Shown here: positions 1 to 8,310 of the stretch, in pieces
Layout: the number at the start of each line of letters is the position of its first letter
Position numbering within the stretch: the stretch's first letter is position 1
NCBI GenBank assembly: GCA_019752015.1
Contig: JAIEMQ010000031.1
Location: forward strand, 1-64,000
DNA: 64,000 nt
Direction of reading: 5' to 3'
Source: Cyanobacteriota bacterium
GTDB taxonomy: Bacteria > Acidobacteriota > Vicinamibacteria > Vicinamibacterales > UBA2999
Program-made: the position numbers and the translations under genes
The notes under the pieces: generated by a model
Told to the model about the DNA's origin: nothing
Databases searched by the model: none
The model's input: the letters and a program-made list of their open reading frames with translations, nothing else

Positions 1-117
1 CACCGCACTCTGCTATGAGGTACGGGCATTTCGAGCGTTTCGTTTACACGCCGAGCCGCAAACGCGCTTGTACTGGGGCTAGTACACCGCCGGTACGGGG
101 ATATTATTTTCGACGCC

Positions 118-1047
118 GTGGTGGCGATGAACCGTGGGTGGTCGTATCGCGAGCAAGTCGGGCCCGAAGGCACGGGTCATACGGTACTGTCTTATCTGAC
201 CGCCACTCGCCTGCACTCCACCGAAGAAGAATGGGCCGCGCGCATCGAGCGCGGCGAAGTCGAAGTCGAAGGCACGCGCGCTCGCGCCAACGAGCCGCTC
301 TATCCCGGCCAGACCGTGGTGTGGCATCGTCCGCCGTGGGACGAAGATCCGGTCCCCGCGAATTACGCCGTCGTTCACGAAGACGATTCGATCCTCGTCG
401 TCAACAAACCCAGCGGCCTGCCGACGATGCCGGCGGGCGGATTCGTGGAGCACACGCTGCTGGCGCTGGTGCGTCAGCAGTATCCCGACGCGAGCCCGCT
501 GCATCGTCTCGGCCGCGGCACGTCGGGACTGGTGCTCTTCGCGCGCAACAAGCAGGCGGCGTCGTCGCTGGCGCGCGCGTGGCGGGATCGCACCGTCAGG
601 AAAACGTATCGCGCGCTCGGACTCGGCAGCACGCGGACCGAGATGTTCGTGATCGACGTGCCGATCGGCCCGGTGCCGCATCCACTGATCGGGACCGTGC
701 AGGCGGCGTGCGAAGACGGGCGGCCGTCGCACAGTGTTGCCGTGGTGCTCGAGCAACGCCACGATCAAACGCTGTTCAGCGTCGAGATCACCACCGGACG
801 CCCGCACCAGATCCGCATCCACATGGCGTACGCGGGGCATCCGCTGATTGGCGACCCGTTGTACGAGGCGGGCGGCGGATTGAAGCATCACCCCGGCCTG
901 CCCGGTGACGCGGGTTACTTCCTGCACGCGGAACGATTGCAGTTCGCCCATCCAGCGACGGGTCAACGGATGACGGTGACAGCGACTCCGCCGCCCGAGC
1001 TGCAAACGCACGCCGAGCTCGTCAGCTCCAGAGCCCTCGCCCGCTAA
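118..1047 (+). CDS. RluA-family pseudouridine synthase-like protein lacking the catalytic Asp
   Basis: Family: RluA-type synthases convert uridine to pseudouridine in rRNA or tRNA in the cytoplasm. An N-terminal S4-like stretch (about residues 15-75) precedes the catalytic domain, with ILVVNKPSGLPT and the C-terminal GRPHQIRIH and HPLIGDPLY motifs. The catalytic motif, normally HRLD..TSG, reads HRLGRGTSG: codon 511-513 is ggc, so Gly132 sits where the nucleophilic Asp is expected. The other motifs are intact and the length (309 aa) is normal. A second start is ATG at 127; neither has a strong ribosome site. It is convergent with the next gene, with a hairpin repeat between. Either an inactive or RNA-binding paralogue, or a subclade with a different mechanism. 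Confidence 0.85.
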   Translation: MVAMNRGWSYREQVGPEGTGHTVLSYLTATRLHSTEEEWAARIERGEVEVEGTRARANEPLYPGQTVVWHRPPWDEDPVPANYAVVHEDDSILVVNKPSGLPTMPAGGFVEHTLLALVRQQYPDASPLHRLGRGTSGLVLFARNKQAASSLARAWRDRTVRKTYRALGLGSTRTEMFVIDVPIGPVPHPLIGTVQAACEDGRPSHSVAVVLEQRHDQTLFSVEITTGRPHQIRIHMAYAGHPLIGDPLYEAGGGLKHHPGLPGDAGYFLHAERLQFAHPATGQRMTVTATPPPELQTHAELVSSRALAR

Positions 1048-1254
1048 CACGAAGAGCACGAAGGTCACGAAGACAGCAAGCGTGAGCGGCGCCCGGCGGC
1101 GTAGCCGCCGTTGCCGGGTCAGCGTGATCGAAATCACAAGCCATTGATCGTTTCGTGCCGGCTTGTGATTTCGATCACGCTGCCCCGGCACTCGCGCGCG
1201 CTTCGCGCGCGCTCGGCGCCGCTCGGAGCTTCGTGTCCTTCGTGTCCTTCGTGT
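1048..1254. repeat. Multi-hairpin palindromic repeat, copy A (inverted relative to B and C)
   Basis: It fills the whole gap between two convergent genes. From outside in: 9-nt units CACGAAGNN x3 (1048-1074) facing CTTCGTGTC-type units x3 (1227-1254); an outer GGCGCC pair (1088-1093 and 1215-1220); a GC hairpin at 1094-1110; a central stem with perfect 23-nt arms at 1120-1142 and 1160-1182; and a second GC hairpin at 1194-1212. The core of the central arm is GATCGAAATCACAAGCC. The two small hairpins come in the opposite order to copies B and C, so this copy is inverted. Confidence 0.85.
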
Positions 1255-2478
1255 TTATTGCGAGTGGCCGCGCGCAGTGACGGACAGCACCGACTCAACG
1301 CGATCGTTCCGGATGCCGTAGATGTAGTCGTAGAGGTTCACGGCCGGATCGCAGTGCGGCACGATCAGCTCCATCTTCTCGCCCATCTTCCATTCCTTGC
1401 GGGCTTCCTTGAACGTGATCGATCCGAACTCATCGGAGCCGGCGTTGTAATCCATGCCCGGCTCGCCGATCACACCGGCGTGCGGCACGTTGATCGTCAG
1501 CGCCTTCGCGCCGGCGTCGGTCGTGAGGCGGCCGGAGAACCGATTGTTGACGACCGTCGCGAGCACCGTCAGCGACGGCTCGAAGTCGTCGTAAACCGGC
1601 TGCCCATCGACGTTGCCGATCGCCACGTACTGCATGTCCATGAAGATGTAGCTGCCGGCCTGTACGTCGGTGAATCCGGGGACCAGGTGATAGATGTTGT
1701 AGGTGCCGGTGCCGCCGCCGCTGAAGATCTCGGTGTTGAGCCCGCCCGCCTTCATCTTCTCGTAGGTGCGCGCGTTCTCTTCGATGTTCTTCAGCGTGCG
1801 CTCCTTGCGCGCGGCGAATGTGTTGATGTGCTGCGCCCCGCCGTCGTAGGACAGCATGCCGCGCAGCTTGAGATTCGGCTGCTTGTCGACCAGCCGCGCG
1901 AGGTTGATCGCGTCCTCTCCCGGAGGAATCCCGCTGCGCGTGCCGACCGCGACATCAATCACCACGTCGGCAACGACGCCGGCGGTCTTCGCGGCGTCCT
2001 GCAGATCGCGGGCGTTCTGATCCCAGTCAACGGCCTGGATGAACCCCGGGTAGCGCTTCTTCAACTCCATGGCGCGGCGGATCTTCGCCGGCGGCAGATT
2101 CGACGTCGTCATCAGGATCTTGTCGACGCCCTCCGCCAGCAGCGCCTCCGCTTCGCTCAGCTTCGCGGTGCAGATGCCGATCGCGCCGGCGGCCATCTGC
2201 ATCTTCGCGATCGCCGCGCATTTGTGCGTCTTGGCGTGCGGCCGCACCGCGATCTTGTTGGCGTTGCAGGTCCGTTGCATCTTCGCGATGTTGCGCTCCA
2301 TCTTGTCGAGATCGACGCAGAGCGCCGGCGTGTCGAGATCCCATTTCGAGATGCCGGCGCGCTGCGGCGTCACCGGCACGATCTCCCCTGCGGTGTAGCC
2401 CTTGACGCCCTTGGGAATCCAGATGTGAGCGGCGGTGACCGCGGTCGCGCCAACGAAGGCCCGGCGTGATGTTTTCAT
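1255..2478 (-). CDS. Tat-exported D-threonine aldolase/D-serine dehydratase-like PLP enzyme
   Basis: A fold-type III PLP enzyme of the DSD1/D-threonine aldolase type (407 aa). The RPHAKTHK motif holds the Schiff-base lysine, and VPHCDPAVN near the C-terminus matches the His/Cys/Asp metal site of D-threonine aldolases and eukaryotic-type D-serine dehydratases. The N-terminus MKTSRRAFVGATAV is a twin-arginine signal, so the folded holoenzyme is probably exported. The start at 2478 was chosen because it gives exactly this signal; the frame is open further upstream but only through repeat sequence. The substrate, a D-3-hydroxy amino acid, cannot be fixed from sequence. Confidence 0.85.
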   Translation of the reverse strand: MKTSRRAFVGATAVTAAHIWIPKGVKGYTAGEIVPVTPQRAGISKWDLDTPALCVDLDKMERNIAKMQRTCNANKIAVRPHAKTHKCAAIAKMQMAAGAIGICTAKLSEAEALLAEGVDKILMTTSNLPPAKIRRAMELKKRYPGFIQAVDWDQNARDLQDAAKTAGVVADVVIDVAVGTRSGIPPGEDAINLARLVDKQPNLKLRGMLSYDGGAQHINTFAARKERTLKNIEENARTYEKMKAGGLNTEIFSGGGTGTYNIYHLVPGFTDVQAGSYIFMDMQYVAIGNVDGQPVYDDFEPSLTVLATVVNNRFSGRLTTDAGAKALTINVPHAGVIGEPGMDYNAGSDEFGSITFKEARKEWKMGEKMELIVPHCDPAVNLYDYIYGIRNDRVESVLSVTARGHSQ

Positions 2479-2493
2479 GCGGCGAAGTATACA

Positions 2494-2754
2494 GCCGCAG
2501 AGACGCAGAGGCGCAGAGCAGCCATCCACAGATGGACACAGATTCCACAGATCGAAGCGGCGCCCAGCGCGAGCTTCGCTCGCGCGTGACGCAGGGCAAG
2601 AGCGGTCGAAAACGCAAGCCCACAACCAAGATCCATGGCTTGTGTTTTCGACCGCTCTTGTCCTGCGCGGCGGCTTCGCCGCCGGGCGCCGCTGCAGCTC
2701 TGCGTCTCTGCGTCTCTGCGGCAGCCATCTGTGTCATCTGTGTAATCGGTGGAT
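2494..2754. repeat. Multi-hairpin palindromic repeat, copy B
   Basis: It lies upstream of the D-threonine-aldolase-like gene and takes up most of this gap. Outer arms are 8-nt units CGCAGAGN x3 (2494-2518) facing CTCTGCGT x3 (about 2697-2722), then CACAGAT-type units (2526-2552) facing ATCTGTG-type units (2727-2754). Inside are GGCGCCC (2559) / GGGCGCC (2684), the hairpin GCGCGAGC-ttc-GCTCGCGC (2567-2585), a central 27-bp stem (2594-2620 with 2637-2663; only two non-Watson-Crick positions, both G-U), and the hairpin GGCGGC-ttc-GCCGCC (2669-2683). The core is GGTCGAAAACGCAAGCC. Confidence 0.85.
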
Positions 2755-2901
2755 GACGAACTAAGAAAGGCACGATGACGTCTTCGCAAAACGCGCGAAT
2801 CAATTCTGAGAGATTCCTTAGTTCACGATCGAGTGTCGTTCGAGTCCGCTAAACGCACGAAACAAACGCCTCTCGCTCTGCATTTCGAGCAGGAGGTAGT
2901 T

Positions 2902-3852
2902 GTGAACAACATGAACTTTCGGACCCTGATAGCTACGACCCTCGCGCTATTCGTCTTCGTGGCCTCGGCTGCGGCCAACAACGACAAGGACACCACCATC
3001 ACCTTCACCGCGGTGTCGGCCGATCAGAGTGTGCTCTTCGTCAGCGGCGAAGACTTCGGGAACAAGCCCACGGTGTGGCTCGATGGCGTCAAGCTCACGG
3101 GCGTTACGGTGAACGGCAACGGCACCGCGTTGACCGCGAGCCTGCCGGCGGATCTCGCCGCCGGCAGCCACCTGCTGGTCGTGTCGAGAAAGAAGAACCA
3201 GAACGAGAACAGCAACAACACCGCGGTGTTCGTGGTGACGATTGGCGCGATCGGTCCGCAGGGCCCGCAGGGCGAAGCGGGCGCTCCGGGCGCTCCGGGT
3301 GCGCAGGGTGAACAGGGTCCGCAAGGCGATCCGGGTGCGCCAGGTGCGCCGGGTGCGCCAGGTGCGCCGGGTGCGCCAGGTGCGCCGGGCGCGCCAGGTG
3401 CGAAAGGCGATCCGGGGCCGATGGGTTTCCCCGGCGCGCCGGGCGCGAAGGGCGACAAGGGCGATAAGGGCGATCCCGGTCCGGCCGGCTCCTCGAACAT
3501 CGTGCCGTGGTGGCCGATCGTCGAGACCGTCGGCGCGAATTCGCATCCGCCGCTGCCCGGTGGATTGAAGTCGACCTGCCTGGCCGATACGAGCTTCCAG
3601 ATCAACATCTCGCCGACGTGCCAGATCATCAAGTTCGAAGGCAAGACCTACTGGGCATTCAGCTACTTCGACAACCGCAACTCGTTCGCGCTGGTCGCCT
3701 ACGACGAGAACAACAACGTGGTGCTGAACCAGGAGATGCCCGGCTCGCGGTATCTCGTGCGCATCGACGTCGATTATCTGCTGCAGACGGCGCGCTTCGT
3801 CGGCCAGGCCGGCCAGACGGTGCAGCGGACGTTCTTGAGCCTGCGCCCGTAG
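2902..3852 (+). CDS. Secreted collagen-like (Gly-X-Y) protein
   Basis: Start: GTG at 2902, five bases after the strong ribosome site AGGAGG (2891-2896). ATG at 2911 is too far from it for best spacing. A signal peptide ends near VASAAA (about residue 24). Residues 28-110 look like an IPT/TIG-type beta sandwich (VSGEDFG...[10 protein letters not shown]). Positions 3253-3486 encode 26 uninterrupted Gly-X-Y triplets, including seven GAP in a row and GDKGDKGDP, then a roughly 120-residue unrecognised C-terminal domain with two Cys. Bacterial collagen-like proteins form trimers at the cell surface, and the C-terminal domain could be the trimerisation or binding head (inference). A terminator follows. 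Confidence 0.85.
   Translation: MNNMNFRTLIATTLALFVFVASAAANNDKDTTITFTAVSADQSVLFVSGEDFGNKPTVWLDGVKLTGVTVNGNGTALTASLPADLAAGSHLLVVSRKKNQNENSNNTAVFVVTIGAIGPQGPQGEAGAPGAPGAQGEQGPQGDPGAPGAPGAPGAPGAPGAPGAPGAKGDPGPMGFPGAPGAKGDKGDKGDPGPAGSSNIVPWWPIVETVGANSHPPLPGGLKSTCLADTSFQINISPTCQIIKFEGKTYWAFSYFDNRNSFALVAYDENNNVVLNQEMPGSRYLVRIDVDYLLQTARFVGQAGQTVQRTFLSLRP
3334..3396 (+). repeat. 9-nt coding minisatellite (GGTGCGCCR) in collagen region
   Basis: Seven tandem 9-nt units, with cca and ccg alternating at the third codon so the true period is 18 nt. They encode (Gly-Ala-Pro)7. Near-identity at the DNA level suggests recent slippage or expansion and makes the array a likely length polymorphism. Confidence 0.85.
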
Positions 3853-3873
3853 CTTCACCGGCGCCGCTGATCC

Positions 3874-3906
3874 GGGCGTGGGCCCAGCTCACGCCCGTTT
3901 TCTTTT
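3874..3906 (+). terminator. Rho-independent terminator after the collagen-like gene
   Basis: Stem GGGCGTG (3874-3880) pairs with CACGCCC (3890-3896) and is followed by gttttctttt. It lies 22 nt after the stop codon. Confidence 0.8.
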
Positions 3907-3940
3907 CACGAATGATCGTCAACGGGTAGATGATCGTCGG

Positions 3941-5023
3941 ATGTCACTGACCAACTATCGAACGCTCGGCCGCTCCGGCTTGCGCGTCAGCCCGTTCTGC
4001 CTCGGCGCCATGACGTTTGGAGAGGACTGGGGATGGGGCGCCACGGTGGCGGAATCCGAGGCGCTGCTCGCGCGGTTCATCGAGCGCGGCGGCAACTTCA
4101 TCGACACCGCGAACGGTTATACCAGGGGCCACTCGGAAGCGATCATCGGCGGCTATTTCGCCCGCGCCGGCCGTCGCGATCGCGCGGTCATCGCCACGAA
4201 GTTTTCCACCAACCTCTACATCGGCGATCCGAATGGCGGCGGTGCCGGACGCAAGACCATTGTCGAATCGTGCGAACAGTCGTTGCGGCGGCTGAAGACG
4301 GATTACATCGATCTGTATTGGATGCACTTCTGGGACCCGAACACGCCGATCGACGAGACGATGCGGGCGCTCGACGATCTGGTGCGCGCCGGGAAGGTGC
4401 GTTACATCGGCGTCTCCGACACGCCCGCGTGGAAAGTCACGCAGGCCAATTTGCTGTCGCAATTCCACGGCTGGTCGCCGTTCGTGGGGCTGCAAGTCGA
4501 ATACTCGCTGATCGAACGAACCGTCGAGGGCGAGCTGGTGCCGATGGCTCTCGAGCTCGGGTTGGGGATCACGCCGTGGTCGCCGCTGCGCGGCGGCGTG
4601 CTGTCCGGCAAGTACACGCGCGCCAACGCCGCCCAGGCGAAACCCGATCGCGGCGATCGCGTGATGGCCTTCCTCACCGAACGCAATCTGAGGATCATCG
4701 ACGAATTGATTCGCATTGCCGGCGAGCTCGGCACGTCGCCGGCCGGCGTCGCGCTCGCGTGGGTGCAATCGCGTCCGGGCGTGACGTCGACCATCATCGG
4801 CGCGCGCCGGCTCGATCAGCTCGACCAGAACCTCGCCGCACTCGATATCACCCTGCGCGACGCGGACATCGCCGCGCTGAACGCGCTGTCGGAACCGGCG
4901 CTCAACTTCCCGTCGCCGTTCTTCAAGATGATCCCGACGTTCGCGCAAGGCGGCACCACCGTCAACGGCACGCCGTCGGTCGCGTGGCCGATGATGCCGA
5001 AAACAGACGCCGAGCGTTATTAG
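3941..5023 (+). CDS. Aldo/keto reductase
   Basis: A 360-aa (alpha/beta)8-barrel NADPH-dependent oxidoreductase. It opens with YRTLGRSGLRVSPFCLGAMTFG, typical of the AKR superfamily. The catalytic tetrad is visible: Asp in FIDTAN, Tyr four residues later (NGYTRG), Lys in ATKFS and His in WMHFWD. The cofactor-binding tail is present (ITPWSPLRGGVLSGKY and STIIGARRLDQLDQNL). The start at 3941 fits the family N-terminus. The physiological carbonyl substrate cannot be told. Copy C of the hairpin repeat begins right at its stop codon. Confidence 0.9.
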   Translation: MSLTNYRTLGRSGLRVSPFCLGAMTFGEDWGWGATVAESEALLARFIERGGNFIDTANGYTRGHSEAIIGGYFARAGRRDRAVIATKFSTNLYIGDPNGGGAGRKTIVESCEQSLRRLKTDYIDLYWMHFWDPNTPIDETMRALDDLVRAGKVRYIGVSDTPAWKVTQANLLSQFHGWSPFVGLQVEYSLIERTVEGELVPMALELGLGITPWSPLRGGVLSGKYTRANAAQAKPDRGDRVMAFLTERNLRIIDELIRIAGELGTSPAGVALAWVQSRPGVTSTIIGARRLDQLDQNLAALDITLRDADIAALNALSEPALNFPSPFFKMIPTFAQGGTTVNGTPSVAWPMMPKTDAERY

Positions 5024-5279
5024 CCGCAGAGACGCAGAGGCGCAGAGGCGCCCTCCACAGATTACACAGATGCCGTGCGGCGCCCAGCGCGAGCTTCGCT
5101 CGCGCGTCCACGAGGCCGGAGCGATCGAGATCGCAAGCCCGCCTTCCCTTCTGAAGGCTTGTGATCTCGATCGCTCCGGCCTCGGTGGCGGCTTTGCCGC
5201 CGGGCGCCGCCTCGGCTCTGCGTCTCGGCGTCTCTGCGGGCAAGACGAATCGGTGTAATCCGCGTAATCTGTGGATGAT
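5023..5279. repeat. Multi-hairpin palindromic repeat, copy C
   Basis: Same orientation as copy B. Outer CGCAGAGN units (5023-5048) face CTCTGCGT-like units (about 5214-5240), and CACAGATTA-type units (about 5055-5072) face GTAATCTGTG-type sequence ending at 5279. An inner GGCGCCC/GGGCGCC pair encloses GCGCGAGC-ttc-GCTCGCGC, a central 27-bp stem (5113-5139 with 5156-5182, one G-U) and a GGCGGC-ttt-GCCGCC-type hairpin (about 5187-5201). The core is GATCGAGATCGCAAGCC. Apart from this element, nothing else was seen between the two flanking genes. Confidence 0.85.
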
Positions 5280-5298
5280 GTTGTACGCTTGAGGATTC

Positions 5299-6936
5299 AT
5301 GATCGCGTTCAGCAACGTCAGCAAGCAGTACGGCAAGCAGGTCCTCTTCGTCGACGCGTCCTTCCAGCTCAACGCGGGAGAGAAAGCGGGCCTCGTCGGC
5401 CCCAATGGCGCGGGCAAGACGACGGTGTTCCGGATGATCACCGGCGAGGAATCGCCGGATGACGGCGACGTCACGGTGCCGAAGAAGCTGACGATCGGAT
5501 ATTTCCGCCAGGACGTCGAGGAGATGTCGGGGCGATCGGTGCTCGACGAGGCGATCGCCGGCAGCGGACGCGTTGGCGATCTCCATCACGAGCTCGAAGA
5601 GCTGCAGCACGCCATGGCGGATCCGGACCACGCCGGCGACATCGACAAAATCCTCGCGCGCTTCGGCGAAGTGCAGGAGGAATACGACCATCTCGGCGGC
5701 TACGCGCTCGAGAGCCAGGCGCGCGAAGTGCTGCACGGCCTCGGCTTCGACGACCAGCGGATCGACGGCGACGTCGGCGCGCTGTCGGGCGGATGGAAGA
5801 TGCGTGTCGCCATGGCGCGCGTGCTGCTCGGCAAGCCCGACGTGCTGCTGATGGACGAGCCGACCAATCACCTCGACATCGAATCGATCATCTGGCTCGA
5901 GCAGTTCCTGAAGACGCACCAGGGCGCGCTGCTGATGACCTCGCACGATCGCGAGTTCATGAATCGGATTGTCTCGAAGATCTGCGAGATCGACGGCGGC
6001 GAGATCACGGTCTATTCCGGCAACTACGATTTCTACGAGCGCGAGCGCGCGCTGCGCGAGGCGAACCGCGAGGCCGCCTATGCGCGCCAGCAGGCGATGC
6101 TCGCCAAGGAGCAGCGCTTCATCGAGCGCTTCAAGACCCACGCCGCCAAGGCCGCGCAGGTGCAGAGCCGCATCAAGGCGCTCGACAAGATCGAAAAGAT
6201 CGAGCTCCCCAAGCGCCGCGTCGTCGTGAAATTCGAGTTCCGCGAGCCGCCGCGCTCGGGCGATCAGGTGGCGGTGATCGAGAACCTGTCGAAGTCGTAC
6301 GGCACGCGCGTGATTTACGACGACTTCAGCATGACCGTGCGCCGCGGCGAGCGGTGGGCGGTGATGGGCAGGAACGGCGCCGGCAAGACCACGCTGCTGA
6401 AGATCCTGTCGGGGCATCTCGAGCCGGATACCGGCGGCGTGCGCCTCGGTGCCAGCCTGAAGATGGGCTATTTCGCGCAACAGTCGCTCGATACGATGAG
6501 CGCGGATCTCACCATCATCGAACAACTGCAGAACGACTTCCCGCACGAGGGCCTTGGCGCGCTGCGCTCGCTCGCGGGCGCGTTCCAGTTTTCGGGCGAC
6601 GATATCGACAAGAAAATCCGCGCCTTGTCGGGCGGCGAGAAGTCGCGCCTGGCGATGGCGCGGATGCTGTTCGATCCGCCGAATTTCCTCGTGCTCGACG
6701 AGCCGACCAACCACCTCGATCTCGCGACCAAGGAAATGCTCGTCGATTCGCTCCAGACCTTCGAGGGAACGATGATCTTCGTCTCGCACGACCGCACGTT
6801 CCTGCGCGGCCTCAGCAATCGCGTCCTCGAGCTCGGCGGCGAGAGTGGGGTCGATGCGCACCCTCATGCCTATCCGGGCTCGTACATCGAGTATGTTGAG
6901 CGCACAGGCCATGAGGCTCCCGGCATTCATTCTTAA
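5299..6936 (+). CDS. ABC-F family ATPase (ribosome-associated type)
   Basis: A soluble 545-aa protein with two ABC cassettes and no membrane segment. Walker A is GPNGAGKTT then GRNGAGKTT; the signatures are LSGGWKMRVAMAR and LSGGEKSRLAMAR; Walker B is LLMDEPTNHLD and LVLDEPTNHLD, with the EPTNHLD typical of ABC-F. A charged linker (about residues 245-310) joins the halves. Family members (EttA, YbiT, Uup) act on the ribosome E site. The tail YIEYVERTGHEAPGIHS is the usual end of this subgroup. Its last 26 nt overlap the next gene, so they are probably co-transcribed. Confidence 0.9.
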   Translation: MIAFSNVSKQYGKQVLFVDASFQLNAGEKAGLVGPNGAGKTTVFRMITGEESPDDGDVTVPKKLTIGYFRQDVEEMSGRSVLDEAIAGSGRVGDLHHELEELQHAMADPDHAGDIDKILARFGEVQEEYDHLGGYALESQAREVLHGLGFDDQRIDGDVGALSGGWKMRVAMARVLLGKPDVLLMDEPTNHLDIESIIWLEQFLKTHQGALLMTSHDREFMNRIVSKICEIDGGEITVYSGNYDFYERERALREANREAAYARQQAMLAKEQRFIERFKTHAAKAAQVQSRIKALDKIEKIELPKRRVVVKFEFREPPRSGDQVAVIENLSKSYGTRVIYDDFSMTVRRGERWAVMGRNGAGKTTLLKILSGHLEPDTGGVRLGASLKMGYFAQQSLDTMSADLTIIEQLQNDFPHEGLGALRSLAGAFQFSGDDIDKKIRALSGGEKSRLAMARMLFDPPNFLVLDEPTNHLDLATKEMLVDSLQTFEGTMIFVSHDRTFLRGLSNRVLELGGESGVDAHPHAYPGSYIEYVERTGHEAPGIHS

Positions 6937-8299
6937 GGCGCTCGCAGTCGGCATCATCGCCTCCCAGACGAGCCCTGATAATCCACGCAATCACCATAAC
7001 GTCGGTCCCGAGCGATTCACCATGCGCGTCGTTGCCGGCGCGCTCGGCAATCCGTGGGAGATCACGTGGGGACCCGACGGCTACTTGTGGGTGACCGAGC
7101 GATCGGCGTTCCGCGTCACGCGCGTCAATCCCGCCGACGGATCGAAACACGTCGCAGTAACGCTCGATGACGCATATCAATCAGTCGATCAAGACGGCCT
7201 GCTTGGCCTCGCGCTCCATCCTGATCTGCTCAAGCAGCGCGGGCGCGATTATGTCTACATCGCCTACACGCACGACGTCGATCCGGGCCAGGGCGTCACG
7301 CGCAACTTGCGGGTTCGCCAATACACCTACGATCGATCGTCGCAATCGCTGAAAGCGCCGATCGATCTGCTGGATGGACTGCCGGCCTGGGACGATCACG
7401 GCGGCGGCCGGCTGATCGTTGGACCGGACGGCAAGCTGTATCTGAGTCGCGGCGATCACGGCGCAAACTGGCTCGCCAACGCGTGCTATCCGATTCGTTC
7501 ACAGGAGTTGCCGAGCGCCGACGAAGTGCACGCGCGCGACTGGAGCAAGTACCAGGGGAAGATCCTGCGATTGAATCTTGACGGATCGATTCCGGACGAC
7601 AATCCGATCCTGAACGGCGCCCGCAGCCACATTTATTCTTACGGTCATCGCAATCCGCAGGGCCTTGTCTTCGCAAAGAACGGCACGCTCTACTCGGCCG
7701 AGCACGGTCCGTCCACGGACGATGAGCTCAATCTGATCGCCGCCGGCGGGAATTATGGCTGGCCGCTGGTCGCCGGCTATAAGGACGATCGCAGCTACGC
7801 CTACTCGAACTGGTCTGCGTCTTCGCCCGAGCCGTGCGCAACGTTGAAGTTCAGCAGCCTGAACATTCCGGCGTCAGTGCCGCAAACGAAGGAATCGAGC
7901 TTCACGGGTGAATTCGTTGCGCCGCTCGTCACCTTCTTCACGGTGCCGCCCGGCTACAGCCTGAGAGACTCCGGCACCGCGACGATCGCGCCGGCGGGAC
8001 TCGATCTCTACACCTCGAAGAAAATTCCCGGCTGGGCTGATTCGCTGCTCGTGACCGGAATGCGCACCGGCGCGATCTATCGAGCGAAGTTGAGCCGCGA
8101 CGGCCGTCACGTTGACGGCGAGCCGTTCGAATATTTCAAGGCCGCCACGCGATATCGCGATATCGCCATCAATCCCGATGGCCTCCACATCTACGCGAGC
8201 ACGGACGATCATGGGGCGACGATGGGCGATCGCGGGCAGACTGCCGGCGTGCTTGCCAATCCAGGAGCGATTCTCGAATTCACGTACGCGGTGAAGTAA
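6911..8299 (+). CDS. Exported PQQ-dependent sugar (glucose/sorbosone) dehydrogenase-like protein
   Basis: A 462-aa six-bladed propeller enzyme of the soluble glucose/sorbosone dehydrogenase family. It has NPWEITWGPDGYLWVTER at the start, then GLLGLALHPDL, SYGHRNPQGLVF, YSAEHGPSTDDELN and GGNYGWPLV, all family hallmarks around the PQQ/Ca site. The start ATG at 6911 gives a plausible signal peptide (MRLPAFILKALAVGIIAS), so it acts in the periplasm. It overlaps the ABC-F gene by 26 nt and touches the next gene. The product, a sugar lactone, is what the next gene's enzyme family hydrolyses. Confidence 0.85.
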   Translation: MRLPAFILKALAVGIIASQTSPDNPRNHHNVGPERFTMRVVAGALGNPWEITWGPDGYLWVTERSAFRVTRVNPADGSKHVAVTLDDAYQSVDQDGLLGLALHPDLLKQRGRDYVYIAYTHDVDPGQGVTRNLRVRQYTYDRSSQSLKAPIDLLDGLPAWDDHGGGRLIVGPDGKLYLSRGDHGANWLANACYPIRSQELPSADEVHARDWSKYQGKILRLNLDGSIPDDNPILNGARSHIYSYGHRNPQGLVFAKNGTLYSAEHGPSTDDELNLIAAGGNYGWPLVAGYKDDRSYAYSNWSASSPEPCATLKFSSLNIPASVPQTKESSFTGEFVAPLVTFFTVPPGYSLRDSGTATIAPAGLDLYTSKKIPGWADSLLVTGMRTGAIYRAKLSRDGRHVDGEPFEYFKAATRYRDIAINPDGLHIYASTDDHGATMGDRGQTAGVLANPGAILEFTYAVK

Positions 8300-8310
8300 T
8301 GGGAGTCGAT

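Noticed and set aside
1-117. Possible end of an upstream gene
   Set aside because: No frame with recognisable protein text; too short to judge.
3024-3644. A long minus-strand frame with Gly-rich collagen-like text opposite the collagen gene
   Set aside because: Gly-Ala-Pro codons read as Gly/Ala/Pro on the other strand too; there is no ribosome site, and the plus frame has a signal peptide and terminator.
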